A stretch of DNA of 64,000 nucleotides from the NCBI RefSeq assembly GCF_002993885.1, contig NZ_CM009578.1, positions 3,426,214-3,490,213 of the forward strand, given 5' to 3'. This DNA comes from Sphingopyxis lindanitolerans (GTDB taxonomy: Bacteria; Pseudomonadota; Alphaproteobacteria; Sphingomonadales; Sphingomonadaceae). This document shows positions 18,654 to 28,632 of this stretch, one piece after another. Numbering within the stretch: position 1 is the stretch's first letter; each line of letters starts with the position of its first letter. Position numbers and translations under genes: made by a program. The notes below the pieces were generated by a model. It did no database searches, was not told where the DNA came from, and was given only the letters and a program-made list of their open reading frames with translations.

Positions 18654-21089
18654 CTAGCGGACGGCGTCGCCGATCAGCGAGAAGGGAGCCCAGGCGCTGG
18701 GGTGCGCCCAGCTTTGCAGGGCGTCGTCCTTGACCGGATTGTCGCGGATTTCGCGTTCGGCGCGTTGCAGCGCCTCGGCGCGCGAAAGCCGGGGGTCGGC
18801 GCGCATCAGCTCGAACAATCGCACGGTGAGCACCGCGGCGACATCGTCGCGCACCGGCCAGTGCGAGGCGAGCAGGCTTTCGGCGCCCGCGAAGAAAAAG
18901 GCGCGCGCGAGGCCCGAGAGGCCGGGCGCCCCGGCGCGGCCGTCGCCGGCGGCGGTGTTGCACGCCGACAGGATCACCCAGCGCGCGCCGAGGCGCAGGC
19001 CGGCGACTTCCGACGCGGTGAGCAGGCCGTCGTCGGCAAGACTGGCCCGGCGCGGCGGGGTGAAGACGAGGCCGGGCTCCTCGACATCCTGAAGCTCGCC
19101 CGCGATCAGGCCGTGCGTCGCGAGGAACAGCACCGACAGATGCGACAGGTCGCCGGTCTTGACCGCGGTTTCGGTCGCCGCATCGGCGAGGAACAGCCGG
19201 GTCCGCGCGGGACCGAACAGGGCTTGCAGCGCCTTGAGTTCGGCCTGGGTGCCCGGAAGGCGGGCGAGGCGGCGCAGCGTCGCGGGGTCGGCGAGCGCCG
19301 GCCCCGTATCGTCGGCGGCGCGCAGCAGGCCCTGCGCCAGCGAAGGGCCGCTGCCGCGCGTGCCGCGGATGCGGCCCGACACGCCGCGCGTCTCGGCGAC
19401 GCCGTCGAGCAGCGGGTCGCCGAAGCCGACCATCGTGTCGCCGCCGCCATCGCCGCCGGGCCGGCGGGCCTCGACCGCGCGCAGCAGTTCGAGCGACTGG
19501 AGCGACGGAAGCTGGAGGATCGCGGCCTTGTCGGCGAGCCACGGCGTCGCGCGCAGCACCGCGGGATCGCCGTCGGCGCCGCTGGGCTTTTCGGTGACGA
19601 AGATGCCGAGCGGCAGCGACGAGATCGCGCCGCTGGCGGCGGTGAACAGGTGGCGCTTTCCGGCGAGCGCGGGCGCCAGCGGCGCGACGAGCCGGTCGTA
19701 GAGCAGGAAGGCGGTGCCGCGATCGAAGGGGAAATCGCCTTCGCCCTCGGCCGACCAGCGGTCATTCTCTTCGGGCGTGACGTCGATATTCGCGCCGACG
19801 TCCCATAACAGGCGGCGGACGCGCCCCGCCAGATCGGCCTCGGTCAGGTCGCTGCGGTGCCAGACAAGCCCCTCGCGCGTGACGACGAGGCTGTGGGTGC
19901 CGCGCTCGGTCGGCACGATCAACAGAAAGGCCTCGTCGGGGGCGAGCAGCGCCTGCGCCTTTGCGGCATCGAGCATTTCGGGGCGCACCAGTTCGAAATA
20001 GCCGGGGGTGGCGGCGGCCAGCCGGGCGTCGATCACCGCGAGCGCCTCGTTCGCGCCATGGATCTGGTCCCATAGGTCGCGGTCGGCGGCGCTGCCGGTC
20101 CTGACGCTTTCGGTGCGGGCAAAGAGCGCGGTCAGTTCGGCGGCTTTCGCATCGCGTTCGCCCAGGAGGGTCGCGGCGCCCGCGGCGGTGGCGGCGCGCG
20201 CGGCGGCGGCGCGGGCGAGGGCGCGCGACGTCCGCCCCGCCATCACGTCCTGCAGCACGAGCAAGGCGTCGGACCGGGCCTTGGGGTCGTCCGGCGCGGC
20301 TTCCCACAGGGCATTGGCATAGAGGCGCGACCAGTCGCCGAACGCCGTCTCGCCGGTGTGGAGTTCGGGGTTGCGCTCGGCACCCTCGATCATCTGTTCG
20401 TCGAGGACACCGAAGCCGAAACCGCGGCGATAGGCGAGCGAAGCGGCGGCGGCGAGGCGCGCCGAGGAGACCGCGGCGGCGGGATCGCCGACGTCGAGCG
20501 CGAGCCGGGCGTGGTCGGCCGCGGCCATGCCGAGCGCCTTGCCCTCGACCGTGCGGCCGCGCGGGACGCTGCGCTCGGCGGCTTCGGCGAGCGTCGCCTC
20601 GTCATGTTTCCACGCGGCGAGCACGGCGCCGAGGATCGCGGCGCCTTCGCCCGGACGGCCATCCTCGGCGAGCGAGCGGCCGAGCGCGCGCACGGCGTAG
20701 AGCGTATCGCTCGATCGGTCGCCCTGAAGCTTGCGCCGGATCGCGAGCGCGCGTGAGCGCAGCGCGGCATCCTCGGCCCAGCGCCTGGCCGAATAATATT
20801 CGAAAGCGAGCAGTTGCAGCGCGTCGGCGTGTTCGATGCTTTCGTCGCCAAAGAAATCGGCGGTCAGCTTGGCGCGGTCGGCGAGCAGCGCGATGCGGCC
20901 TTCCTTGTCGGCATAGGGTGTATCGCGAAGCTGCTGCTTGTTCTCGGCGAGCCGCTGGTCGAATGCGGCCTTGCGGGCATCGTCCTGCGCCGCCGGGGTC
21001 TGCGCGTGGAGCGGCGCGAGGGGGAGGGCCAGCCCGGCGAGCAGCATCCCGGCAAGCAGCATCGGCCCGATCGCTTGCATCATACGCAT
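18654..21089 (-). CDS. Secreted CHAT-domain protein with N-terminal TPR-like helices
   Basis: An 811-residue protein. The N-terminus (MMQAIGPMLLAGMLLAGLALPL...HAQ) is a signal peptide, so the protein should act outside the cytoplasm. Residues about 50-330 are helical repeats of TPR type. The C-terminal 350 residues form a CHAT (caspase-like) domain with the catalytic pair visible: His in LATHGLIAGE and Cys in VILSACNTAAGDG, followed by GLARAFFFAGAESLLASHWPV. A start at 21089 is preferred over 21149 because GGGGGATGGG lies just upstream. Many CHAT proteins are proteases; the target is unknown. It is followed by YceI 95 bases away. Confidence 0.88.
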   Translation of the reverse strand: MRMMQAIGPMLLAGMLLAGLALPLAPLHAQTPAAQDDARKAAFDQRLAENKQQLRDTPYADKEGRIALLADRAKLTADFFGDESIEHADALQLLAFEYYSARRWAEDAALRSRALAIRRKLQGDRSSDTLYAVRALGRSLAEDGRPGEGAAILGAVLAAWKHDEATLAEAAERSVPRGRTVEGKALGMAAADHARLALDVGDPAAAVSSARLAAAASLAYRRGFGFGVLDEQMIEGAERNPELHTGETAFGDWSRLYANALWEAAPDDPKARSDALLVLQDVMAGRTSRALARAAAARAATAAGAATLLGERDAKAAELTALFARTESVRTGSAADRDLWDQIHGANEALAVIDARLAAATPGYFELVRPEMLDAAKAQALLAPDEAFLLIVPTERGTHSLVVTREGLVWHRSDLTEADLAGRVRRLLWDVGANIDVTPEENDRWSAEGEGDFPFDRGTAFLLYDRLVAPLAPALAGKRHLFTAASGAISSLPLGIFVTEKPSGADGDPAVLRATPWLADKAAILQLPSLQSLELLRAVEARRPGGDGGGDTMVGFGDPLLDGVAETRGVSGRIRGTRGSGPSLAQGLLRAADDTGPALADPATLRRLARLPGTQAELKALQALFGPARTRLFLADAATETAVKTGDLSHLSVLFLATHGLIAGELQDVEEPGLVFTPPRRASLADDGLLTASEVAGLRLGARWVILSACNTAAGDGRAGAPGLSGLARAFFFAGAESLLASHWPVRDDVAAVLTVRLFELMRADPRLSRAEALQRAEREIRDNPVKDDALQSWAHPSAWAPFSLIGDAVR

Positions 21090-21185
21090 CGCCCATCCCC
21101 CGTCGGCAAGCCCGTGAAAGGGGTTAGGGATATTCCGCCAGCGACGCAAATGGTCGCGAGGACCGCGATGACGCAGGCGTCGCCG

Positions 21186-21605
21186 TCAATGCGCCGCGGC
21201 GCGCCGTTCCTCGAACCATTGGCGCAGCATGGCGGAGGTGCAGCCGGTATAGCCATAGCTGCCGACCGGCGAGCAACTGTTCGGCCGGCTCGCCGCGGCG
21301 GCGCCGTAGTGATTGTCCTCGACCGCCGAGGCCCAGGAGCCGCCGCCGACGGCGACCTCCTCATCCTGATGGCGCAGCGCCTTCGGGACGCGGTAGCGAT
21401 CGGTTTCGGGTTGGCGCGCGCAGACGACGATCTCGTCGCCCTCGGCCTCGGGGCACGGCTCGTCGCCATAGGTATAGAGAATCGACACGCGCTCGGGCGG
21501 GGTGGAGGTCTGCGCGAGATCCCCGTCCTGCGCATGCGCGGCGGCGGCGGGAAAGAGCGCCGCCAGGGACAGGAGAAGGGAAGCCGGTTTCATCTTTGCG
21601 CGCAT
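21186..21605 (-). CDS. Hypothetical exported protein, sphingomonad type
   Basis: A 139-residue protein with a signal peptide (MKPASLLLSLAALFPAAAA, cut after AHA). The mature part has the motif CPEAEGDEIVVCARQPE followed by DRYRVPK, a pattern I associate with a small sphingomonad-specific family of unknown role. Four Cys in the mature protein suggest two periplasmic disulfides. ATG at 21593, four codons in, is an equally plausible start. It lies about 95 bases upstream of the CHAT gene on the same strand. Confidence 0.6.
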   Translation of the reverse strand: MRAKMKPASLLLSLAALFPAAAAHAQDGDLAQTSTPPERVSILYTYGDEPCPEAEGDEIVVCARQPETDRYRVPKALRHQDEEVAVGGGSWASAVEDNHYGAAAASRPNSCSPVGSYGYTGCTSAMLRQWFEERRAAAH

Positions 21606-21738
21606 GTCCCGAAAATTCGTCCCCTGATACCAGCATAAGGGACGAAGATGAACCTGAGCAGAATTGGCGGAGTGGGAAGCCAGTGCGCGCGGACATCAAT
21701 CCGGTCCGTCGCCCGCGCGAGGGCGACGAGCTTGTTCC

Positions 21739-22989
21739 TTAAAGCTCGTCCAGCGAACCCGCGATTGCGGCCCACACCTGCGCCAGATCGTCGGGGGTGA
21801 TGCAATAGGGGGGCATGACGTAGACGGTATTGCCGAGTGGGCGGAGGAGGACGCCGCGGTCGCGGTAATAAGCGATCAGGCGCGGGGCGAGGGTGGAGAG
21901 ATAGCCCGAGTCCGGCACGGCGATGTCGAGCGCGGCGATCGTGCCGAGGCGGCGGGGGTTCCGAACGCGCGGGTCGTGGGCGAGCAGCGACAGATGCGCG
22001 GCCTGCGCGTCGGCGAGCGCGTCGATGCGGTGCTGGACGGGCTCGTCGCGCCAGATGGCGAGATTGGCGCCCGCGGCGGCGCAGGCGATCGGGTTCGCGG
22101 TGTAGCTCGACGAATGATAGAAGGTCTTGCTGCGGTCCGCCGAAAAATGGGCGGCGAAGATCGGTTCGATACAGAGGGTGACGGCAAGCGGGATCGCGCC
22201 GCCGGTCAGCCCCTTCGACAGGCAGACGATGTCGGGGGTCACCCCCGCCTGATCGCAGGCGAAGCGGGTGCCGGTGCGGCCCCAGCCGGTCATCACTTCG
22301 TCGGCGATGAACAGCACGCCGTGGCGGGCGCAGATCGCGCGCATCTCGGCCAGCACCCAGGCGGGATAGACCAGCATCCCGCCGGCGCCGAGGATCAGCG
22401 GCTCGACGATGAAGGCGGCGGGCTTTTGTGCGCAGGCGGCTTCGAGCGCGTCGAGGCTTGCCTGTTCCTGTCCATCGCGCGGGAAGGGGATGGTGCCGAC
22501 GTCGAACAGCAGGGGCTGCCAGGCGCGGTTATAGACGCCGCGTTCGCCGACCGACATCGCGCCGATTGTGTCGCCGTGATAGCTGTGCTCCATCACCAGG
22601 ATGCGGCTGCGCGCCTCGCCGATGTTGAACCAATAGCCGAGCGCCATTTTCAGCGCGACCTCGACGCTGGTCGAACCCGAGTCCGAGAAGAAGACGCGAG
22701 TCAGCGGGTCGGGGGTGATGCGGATCAGCTCGGCGGCGAGGGTCTCGGCGGGCTCGTGGGTCCAGCCGGCGAAGATGAGCTGGTCGAGCTTTTCGCTCTG
22801 TTCGCGGATCGCGGCCATGATGCGCGGGTGGCCGTGGCCGTGGGTGGTGACCCACCAGCTCGAGATCGCGTCGATCCAGCGCTGGCCGTCGGCGTCGTAG
22901 AGGCACGCGCCGTCGGCGCGGGCGATCAGCGGAATCGGATCGCCGAGGCCGTGCTGGGTGAAGGGGTGCCAGATGGGGCTATTCGTCAT
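21739..22989 (-). CDS. bioA: Adenosylmethionine-8-amino-7-oxononanoate aminotransferase
   Basis: PLP enzyme converting 7-keto-8-aminopelargonate to 7,8-diaminopelargonate with S-adenosylmethionine as amino donor. The start MTNSPIWHPFTQHGLG is characteristic; ATG at 22989 has GGTGG upstream and is preferred over the upstream in-frame start at 23037. SSWWVTTHGHGHP, the PLP-lysine motif (CLSKGLTGGAIPL) and the DEVMTGWGRTG motif are intact. It is the last gene of the bioF-bioD-bioA order, separated from bioD by a palindromic repeat. Confidence 0.95.
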   Translation of the reverse strand: MTNSPIWHPFTQHGLGDPIPLIARADGACLYDADGQRWIDAISSWWVTTHGHGHPRIMAAIREQSEKLDQLIFAGWTHEPAETLAAELIRITPDPLTRVFFSDSGSTSVEVALKMALGYWFNIGEARSRILVMEHSYHGDTIGAMSVGERGVYNRAWQPLLFDVGTIPFPRDGQEQASLDALEAACAQKPAAFIVEPLILGAGGMLVYPAWVLAEMRAICARHGVLFIADEVMTGWGRTGTRFACDQAGVTPDIVCLSKGLTGGAIPLAVTLCIEPIFAAHFSADRSKTFYHSSSYTANPIACAAAGANLAIWRDEPVQHRIDALADAQAAHLSLLAHDPRVRNPRRLGTIAALDIAVPDSGYLSTLAPRLIAYYRDRGVLLRPLGNTVYVMPPYCITPDDLAQVWAAIAGSLDEL

Positions 22990-23061
22990 TTCAGCCACCA
23001 ACATTCCCAGTTGCACCCTCGCGGTTCGAATTGCCACCCTGCGGGTGGTGTCATGCGTTCG

Positions 23062-23088
23062 CTGGGTTCCCGCTTTCGCGGGAATGAC
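23062..23088. repeat. Palindromic repeat cccgctttcgcggg between bioD and bioA
   Basis: The bioD-bioA gap holds the same ctgggttcccgctttcgcgg unit seen at 5368-5394, plus a small hairpin ccaccctgcgggtgg just before it (about 23034-23048). If transcribed with the operon it would fold between bioD and bioA. Confidence 0.8.
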
Positions 23089-23101
23089 GAATAGGGAGAG
23101 G

Positions 23102-23710
23102 TCATCGGAAATCTGCGAGGTTGAAGTTCGTGTGAAACGCGGCGGACAGCGTTTCCGGCGTCAGCGGCTCGACGATCGGCAAACGGCCCAATCGGCGCAC
23201 GCCGCCGATTTCCGCGATAATCGCCTCGCTGTCTTCCACCGCGTCGCCGATGAAGGCGATGCCGTGTACGGGCACGCGGCGCGATTTCAGCGCCTCGATC
23301 GTCAGCAGACTGTGGTTGATCGTGCCGAGGGCGGTGCGCGCGCAGACGATGACGGGGATTTGCCAGCGCGCAAACAGGTCGGCGTAGAGCCATGTGCGGG
23401 TGACGGGAACGAGCGCGCCGCCGGCGCCCTCGATGAGCAGGTCGCCCGCGGGTGGGGTGAGGGCGTCGGGGTCGAGAATGATGCCGTCGATCTCGGCGGC
23501 GCGGTGCGGCGAAGCGGGGGTGACGAGGCGGTAACCCTCGGGATGGATGGGAACGCCCGCGAGCCGCGCGACGGCTTCGCTGTCGGTCTCGTCTTCGAGG
23601 CCCGACTGGATCGGCTTCCAATAGGGAATGCCGAGCGCGCCCGCGAGCGCGGCGGAAAAGACGGTCTTGCCGATGCCGGTGTCGGTGCCGGTGACGACGA
23701 AGCGCGGCAT
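23102..23710 (-). CDS. bioD: Dethiobiotin synthetase
   Basis: ATP-dependent carboxylase closing the ureido ring of dethiobiotin. The 202-residue protein opens with the Walker A variant [18 protein letters not shown], then YWKPIQSGL with a catalytic Lys, and [13 protein letters not shown], all standard BioD motifs. The start codon shares one base with the stop of bioF (TGATG), so translation is probably coupled. Confidence 0.95.
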   Translation of the reverse strand: MPRFVVTGTDTGIGKTVFSAALAGALGIPYWKPIQSGLEDETDSEAVARLAGVPIHPEGYRLVTPASPHRAAEIDGIILDPDALTPPAGDLLIEGAGGALVPVTRTWLYADLFARWQIPVIVCARTALGTINHSLLTIEALKSRRVPVHGIAFIGDAVEDSEAIIAEIGGVRRLGRLPIVEPLTPETLSAAFHTNFNLADFR

Positions 23711-24846
23711 CAGGCGTCGGCCATCGCGGCGGCGAGCGCGCCCGTCATCGCGTCGACCTCACGCTCGCCGACGTTGAGGGTGATCGCGATGCGAAGGCGC
23801 GCGGTGCCGTGCGGGACGGTCGGCGGGCGGATGCCGCGGACGTCGAAGCCCGCCGCCTGCAGCGCAGCGGCGATCCGCATCGTGCGGGCGTTGTCGCCGA
23901 TGACGACCGGGATGATCTGGCTGCCGCTGGCGGGAAGGCCGAGCGCGGCGAGGCGCATTTCGGCATGGCGGACGAGACCGTGAAGGCGCGCCGACCGCTC
24001 GGGCTCGTTCGCGACGATTTCGAGCGCCTGGCGGACGAGCGACGCCATCAGCGGCGACGGCGCGGTCGAGAAGATGAAGGGGCGGCCGCGGTTGACGATG
24101 AAGTCGCGGACGATCGCGGGCCCGCAGAGCAGGGCGCCCTCGCAGCCGAGCGCCTTGCCGCAGGTGTGGAGCGTGATCAGATTGTCGCACGGGGCGAGGT
24201 CGTGCGCGAGGCCCTGGCCCGCGGGGCCATAGACGCCGGTGGCATGGGCTTCGTCGACGACGAGCACCGCGTCGTGACGGCCCGCGACCGCGGCGAGATC
24301 GGCGAGCGGGGCGCGGTCGCCCTCCATCGAATAGAGGCTTTCGACCGCGATCCACGGCGTGCCGCTGCCGCCGCCGCGCCGCCAGCGCGCGATGATGTCG
24401 TCGAACGCCTGCGCGTCATTGTGGCGGGCATCGACGCGGCCGGCGCGGCCAAGCTTCATGCCGTCGTGCGCGCTGGCGTGGATCAGCTCGTCATGGACCA
24501 CCAGGTCGCCGCGCTGCGGCAGCGTCGCGAACAGCGCGGCGTTGGCGGCGAAGCCGGTGGGGAAGAACAGCGCCGCCTCGCTGCCATAATGGCGCGCGGC
24601 GTGGGCTTCGAGCGCCTCATGCTCTTCATGATTGCCGCGCAGCAGCCGCGAACCGCCCGACCCCGCGGGAAGTCCGCGCGCGACGCCCGCCGCGAGCGCT
24701 TCGTTCAGCGCATAGGAGCCGGCGAGCGCGAGATAGTCGTTCGAGGCGAAGTCGGTCCCGGCGCGCGGGGCGAGCGCGCGGCGGCGGTCGTCGGCGGCGA
24801 GCGCGGCGAGGTTCTTGTGGTGGGCGTGGAAGGGAGAAGCGGTCAT
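23710..24846 (-). CDS. bioF: 8-amino-7-oxononanoate synthase
   Basis: PLP-dependent condensation of pimeloyl-ACP/CoA with alanine. The family pattern is present: [30 protein letters not shown], the [16 protein letters not shown]sp motif and the PLP lysine in [17 protein letters not shown] text ([17 protein letters not shown]). ATG at 24846 is chosen over a TTG one codon earlier. It is the first gene of bioF-bioD-bioA; bioB and bioC are not in this window. Confidence 0.93.
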   Translation of the reverse strand: MTASPFHAHHKNLAALAADDRRRALAPRAGTDFASNDYLALAGSYALNEALAAGVARGLPAGSGGSRLLRGNHEEHEALEAHAARHYGSEAALFFPTGFAANAALFATLPQRGDLVVHDELIHASAHDGMKLGRAGRVDARHNDAQAFDDIIARWRRGGGSGTPWIAVESLYSMEGDRAPLADLAAVAGRHDAVLVVDEAHATGVYGPAGQGLAHDLAPCDNLITLHTCGKALGCEGALLCGPAIVRDFIVNRGRPFIFSTAPSPLMASLVRQALEIVANEPERSARLHGLVRHAEMRLAALGLPASGSQIIPVVIGDNARTMRIAAALQAAGFDVRGIRPPTVPHGTARLRIAITLNVGEREVDAMTGALAAAMADA

Positions 24847-24860
24847 CAAACTCTCTTACC

Positions 24861-24955
24861 CGTCATTGCGAGCGGAGCGAAGCAATCTCCAGCCCTCTGC
24901 TTGCGCAAGGCCGATAGCTGGAGATTGCTTCGTCGCTACGCTCCTCGCCATGACG
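24861..24955. repeat. Inverted repeat of the gaagcaatctccag family
   Basis: Arms cgtcattgcgagcggagcga (24861-24880, running on to gcaatctccag) and ctggagattgcttcg (24918-24932, running on to catgacg) flank a short loop between ilvC and bioF. A second copy of the same family lies at 51718-51813 with arms of the same sequence. Confidence 0.85.
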
Positions 24956-24970
24956 ACGAAGAACAGGGCG

Positions 24971-26026
<1,056 letters not shown>

Positions 26027-26037
26027 TCAATTATTTG

Positions 26038-26112
26038 TCATCCCGGCGAAAGCCGGGATCTTGACGGTGCGGCAAGCCGCGAGGGTGCGATCCCGGCCTT
26101 CGCCGGGATGAC
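26038..26112. repeat. Palindromic repeat tcatcccggcgaaagccggga, ilvN-ilvC gap
   Basis: Two hairpin-forming copies in inverted orientation, catcccggcgaaagccggg (26039-26057) and cccggccttcgccgggatg (26092-26110), occupy most of the 121-base ilvN-ilvC spacer and could pair with each other as well. Confidence 0.85.
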
Positions 26113-26126
26113 GGTGTGTAGAAACT

Positions 26127-26642
26127 CTAAAGCGCCTCCGCGCCGCGGGCGATGGCGACGACGCCGGTGCGGCCGACCTCGACCAGCCCGCATTCGCGCA
26201 TCAGGGCGATGAAGCGGTCGACCTTGTCGCTGTTGCCGGTGATTTCAAAGATGAAGCTGGTCAGCGTCGTGTCGACCACCTTGGCGCGAAAGACGTCGGC
26301 CATGCGCAGCGCCTCGATGCGCTTGTCGCCGGTGCCCGCGACCTTGACCAGCGCGATCTCGCGCTCGACATGCGCCTCGTGGTCGGCAAGGTCGACGACC
26401 TTGTGGACGGGGACGAGCCGGTCGAGCTGCGCGATGATCTGGTCGATCACCGGCGGCGGGCCCGAGGTCACGATGGTGATGCGCGACAGCGCGTGGTCGG
26501 CGGTGATGTCCGCCACGGTCAGGCTTTCGATATTATAGCCGCGCGCGGTGAACAGGCCGGTGATCTTGGCGAGCACCCCGGCTTCGTTGTCGACGGTGAT
26601 GGCGAGCACATGGCGCTCGCCGGCTTCGGTGGTGATTTTCAT
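26127..26642 (-). CDS. ilvN: Acetolactate synthase small (regulatory) subunit
   Basis: A 171-residue subunit with an N-terminal ACT domain (HVLAITVDNEAGVLAKITGL, with the GVLA valine-binding turn) and the conserved RGYNIESLTV. The C-terminal ALS_ss domain follows (ARKVVD-type text FRAKVVDTTLTSFIFEITGN). It confers valine feedback inhibition and activates the catalytic subunit. It lies 148 bases after ilvB on the same strand; that gap is filled by a palindromic repeat. Confidence 0.94.
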   Translation of the reverse strand: MKITTEAGERHVLAITVDNEAGVLAKITGLFTARGYNIESLTVADITADHALSRITIVTSGPPPVIDQIIAQLDRLVPVHKVVDLADHEAHVEREIALVKVAGTGDKRIEALRMADVFRAKVVDTTLTSFIFEITGNSDKVDRFIALMRECGLVEVGRTGVVAIARGAEAL

Positions 26643-26774
26643 TATTCCTCCCCGGAACGGGGAGGGGGACCACCGAAGGTGGTGGAGGGGCGCCCTCGCC
26701 CAAATGCTGCGCTATGGGGCACGTGCCCCTCCACCATGCTTTGCATGGTCCCCCTCCCCCGATGGGGGAGGATC
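26643..26774. repeat. Inverted repeat of the cctccccggaacggggaggg family inside ilvBN
   Basis: Arms ctccccggaacggggagggg with a following ccaccgaaggtggtgg hairpin (26645-26688), and gcccctccaccatgctttgc...gatgggggagg (26724-26771), form a long double hairpin between ilvB and ilvN. The same family occurs at 35142-35331 and 39174-39327. Confidence 0.85.
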
Positions 26775-26790
26775 GTGTCGGCTGTCATCA

Positions 26791-28545
26791 TCACACCAGT
26801 GCTTTCGCTTCGTCGTCCATCGTGCCGACGATGTCGTTCGGCTGGAGGATCATGTCGGTGTGCGCCGCGCCCGACGGGATCATCGGGAAACAGTTGGCGA
26901 GTTTGGCGACGCGGCAGTCGACGATCACCGGGCCGGGGGTGTCGATCATCGTCCGGATGCCGTTCTCGAGCTGACCCAGCGTGTCGATGCGCAGGCCCGT
27001 CCAGCCATAGGCGTCGGCGAGCTTGACGAAATCGGGCAGGCTGTCCGAATAGCTGTTCGAATAGCGGCTTTCGTAGGTCAGTTCCTGCCACTGGCGGACC
27101 ATCCCCATCCATTCATTGTTGAGGATGAAGATCTTCACCGGCAGGCGATATTGCGCGACCGTGCCCATTTCCTGGATGTTCATCTGCAAGCTGGCTTCGC
27201 CCGCGATGCAGACGACGAGGCGGTTCGGGTGCGCGATCTGCGCGCCGACCGCGGCGGGAAAGCCATAGCCCATCGTGCCGAGCCCGCCGCTGGTCAGCCA
27301 GCGGTTGGGGGCCGAGAAGCCGAAATGCTGCGCCGCCCACATCTGATGCTGGCCGACCTCGGTCGTGATGATCGGGTCGCGGCCGCGGGTCGCGTCGAAC
27401 AGCGCCTTGACCGCGCGCTGCGGCATGATGTCGGCGTCCGGCTCCTTCTTTTCGGGGAAGTCGAGGCAGCGCGTCGCGCGCCAGCCGTCGACGCGGCGCC
27501 ACCATTCGCCCAGGTCGCGCGCCTTGTGGCCCCGGTCGGCCCACGCCGCGACCAGCGCGTCGAGCGCGCGGCCGGCGTCGCCGACGATCGCGAGGTCGAT
27601 GGGGACGATCTTGTTGATCGAGCTGCGGTCGATGTCGATGTGAATCTTCTTCGCCTCGGGCGCGAAGGCATCGAGGCGGCCGGTGACGCGGTCGTCGAAG
27701 CGCGCGCCGACCGCGATGATCAGGTCGGCGCGGTTCATCGCCATGTTCGATTCATAGGTGCCGTGCATGCCGAGCATGCCGAGCCATTTCGGATCGTCGG
27801 CGGGAAAGGCGCCGAGGCCCATCAAGGTCGAGGTGATCGGCGCGCCGGTCAGCGACACGAGCTGGCGCAGCGCCGCGCTGGCGCCGGGACCGGCGTTGAT
27901 CACGCCGCCGCCGGTGTAGAAGACCGGGCGTTCGGACGCGGCGATCATGTCGATCGCGGCGGCGATCGCGCTCGCGTCGGGGTTGACCTGCGGGCGGTAG
28001 CTCGCGTGCTGGATGATCTCGGGCACCGAATAGGTGCCGGTCGCGACCTGCACATTCTTCGGAATGTCGATCACCACCGGGCCGGGGCGGCCGTGGGTCG
28101 CGATATGGAAGGCCTCGTGCATGATCGGGCCGAGCCGGTCGGGGTCCATCACCAGATAATTATGCTTGGTGCAGTGGCGCGTGATGCCGACGGTGTCGCA
28201 TTCCTGGAAGGCGTCGGTGCCGATCAGGGTCGTCGGCACCTGGCCGGTCAGCACGACCATCGGGATCGAATCGAGCAGCGCGTCGGTGATGCCGGTGACG
28301 GCGTTGGTCGCGCCGGGGCCCGAGGTGACGAGCACGACGCCGGGCTTGCCGGTCGAGCGCGCATAGCCCTCCGCCGCGTGGGTCGCCGCCTGTTCGTGGC
28401 GGACGAGAATATGCTGGATCGTCGGATGCTTGTAGAGCGCGTCATAGATGGGAAGGACCGCGCCGCCCGGATAGCCGAACACTGTGTCGACCCCAAGGTC
28501 GACCAGCGCCTGAACCACCATGTCGGCACCGCTCATTTCCGTCAC
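26791..28545 (-). CDS. ilvB: Acetolactate synthase large (catalytic) subunit
   Basis: Thiamine-diphosphate enzyme making acetolactate or acetohydroxybutyrate. FGYPGGAVLPIYDAL opens the Pyr domain; the catalytic Glu is in LVRHEQAATHAAEGYAR, and MLGMHGTYESN belongs to the FAD/central domain. The TPP/Mg motif reads AGEASLQMNIQEMG where GDxS is the textbook form, so Glu replaces the usual Asp, while NNEWMGMVRQWQ is conserved. GTG at 28545 has AGGAG seven bases upstream and is the best start; a TTG six codons earlier overlaps that Shine-Dalgarno. Length 584. Confidence 0.95.
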   Translation of the reverse strand: MTEMSGADMVVQALVDLGVDTVFGYPGGAVLPIYDALYKHPTIQHILVRHEQAATHAAEGYARSTGKPGVVLVTSGPGATNAVTGITDALLDSIPMVVLTGQVPTTLIGTDAFQECDTVGITRHCTKHNYLVMDPDRLGPIMHEAFHIATHGRPGPVVIDIPKNVQVATGTYSVPEIIQHASYRPQVNPDASAIAAAIDMIAASERPVFYTGGGVINAGPGASAALRQLVSLTGAPITSTLMGLGAFPADDPKWLGMLGMHGTYESNMAMNRADLIIAVGARFDDRVTGRLDAFAPEAKKIHIDIDRSSINKIVPIDLAIVGDAGRALDALVAAWADRGHKARDLGEWWRRVDGWRATRCLDFPEKKEPDADIMPQRAVKALFDATRGRDPIITTEVGQHQMWAAQHFGFSAPNRWLTSGGLGTMGYGFPAAVGAQIAHPNRLVVCIAGEASLQMNIQEMGTVAQYRLPVKIFILNNEWMGMVRQWQELTYESRYSNSYSDSLPDFVKLADAYGWTGLRIDTLGQLENGIRTMIDTPGPVIVDCRVAKLANCFPMIPSGAAHTDMILQPNDIVGTMDDEAKALV

Positions 28546-28603
28546 GACGAAACTCCTTTTCAACAGCTAAAGCCTGCGCTTGTGCGCTGCAACAAGGCTG
28601 CGG

Positions 28604-28632
28604 GCAATAGGTATATGATTCTATCTTGTCAA
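28604..28632 (-). promoter_or_regulatory. Candidate sigma-70 promoter of ilvB
   Basis: Reading the minus strand, TTGACA (28632-28627) is followed after exactly 17 bases by TATTGC (28609-28604). The -35 overlaps the last codons and stop of miaA, and the start of ilvB lies about 60 bases downstream. This would let the ilv genes be transcribed independently of miaA. It is inferred from consensus match only. Confidence 0.5.
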
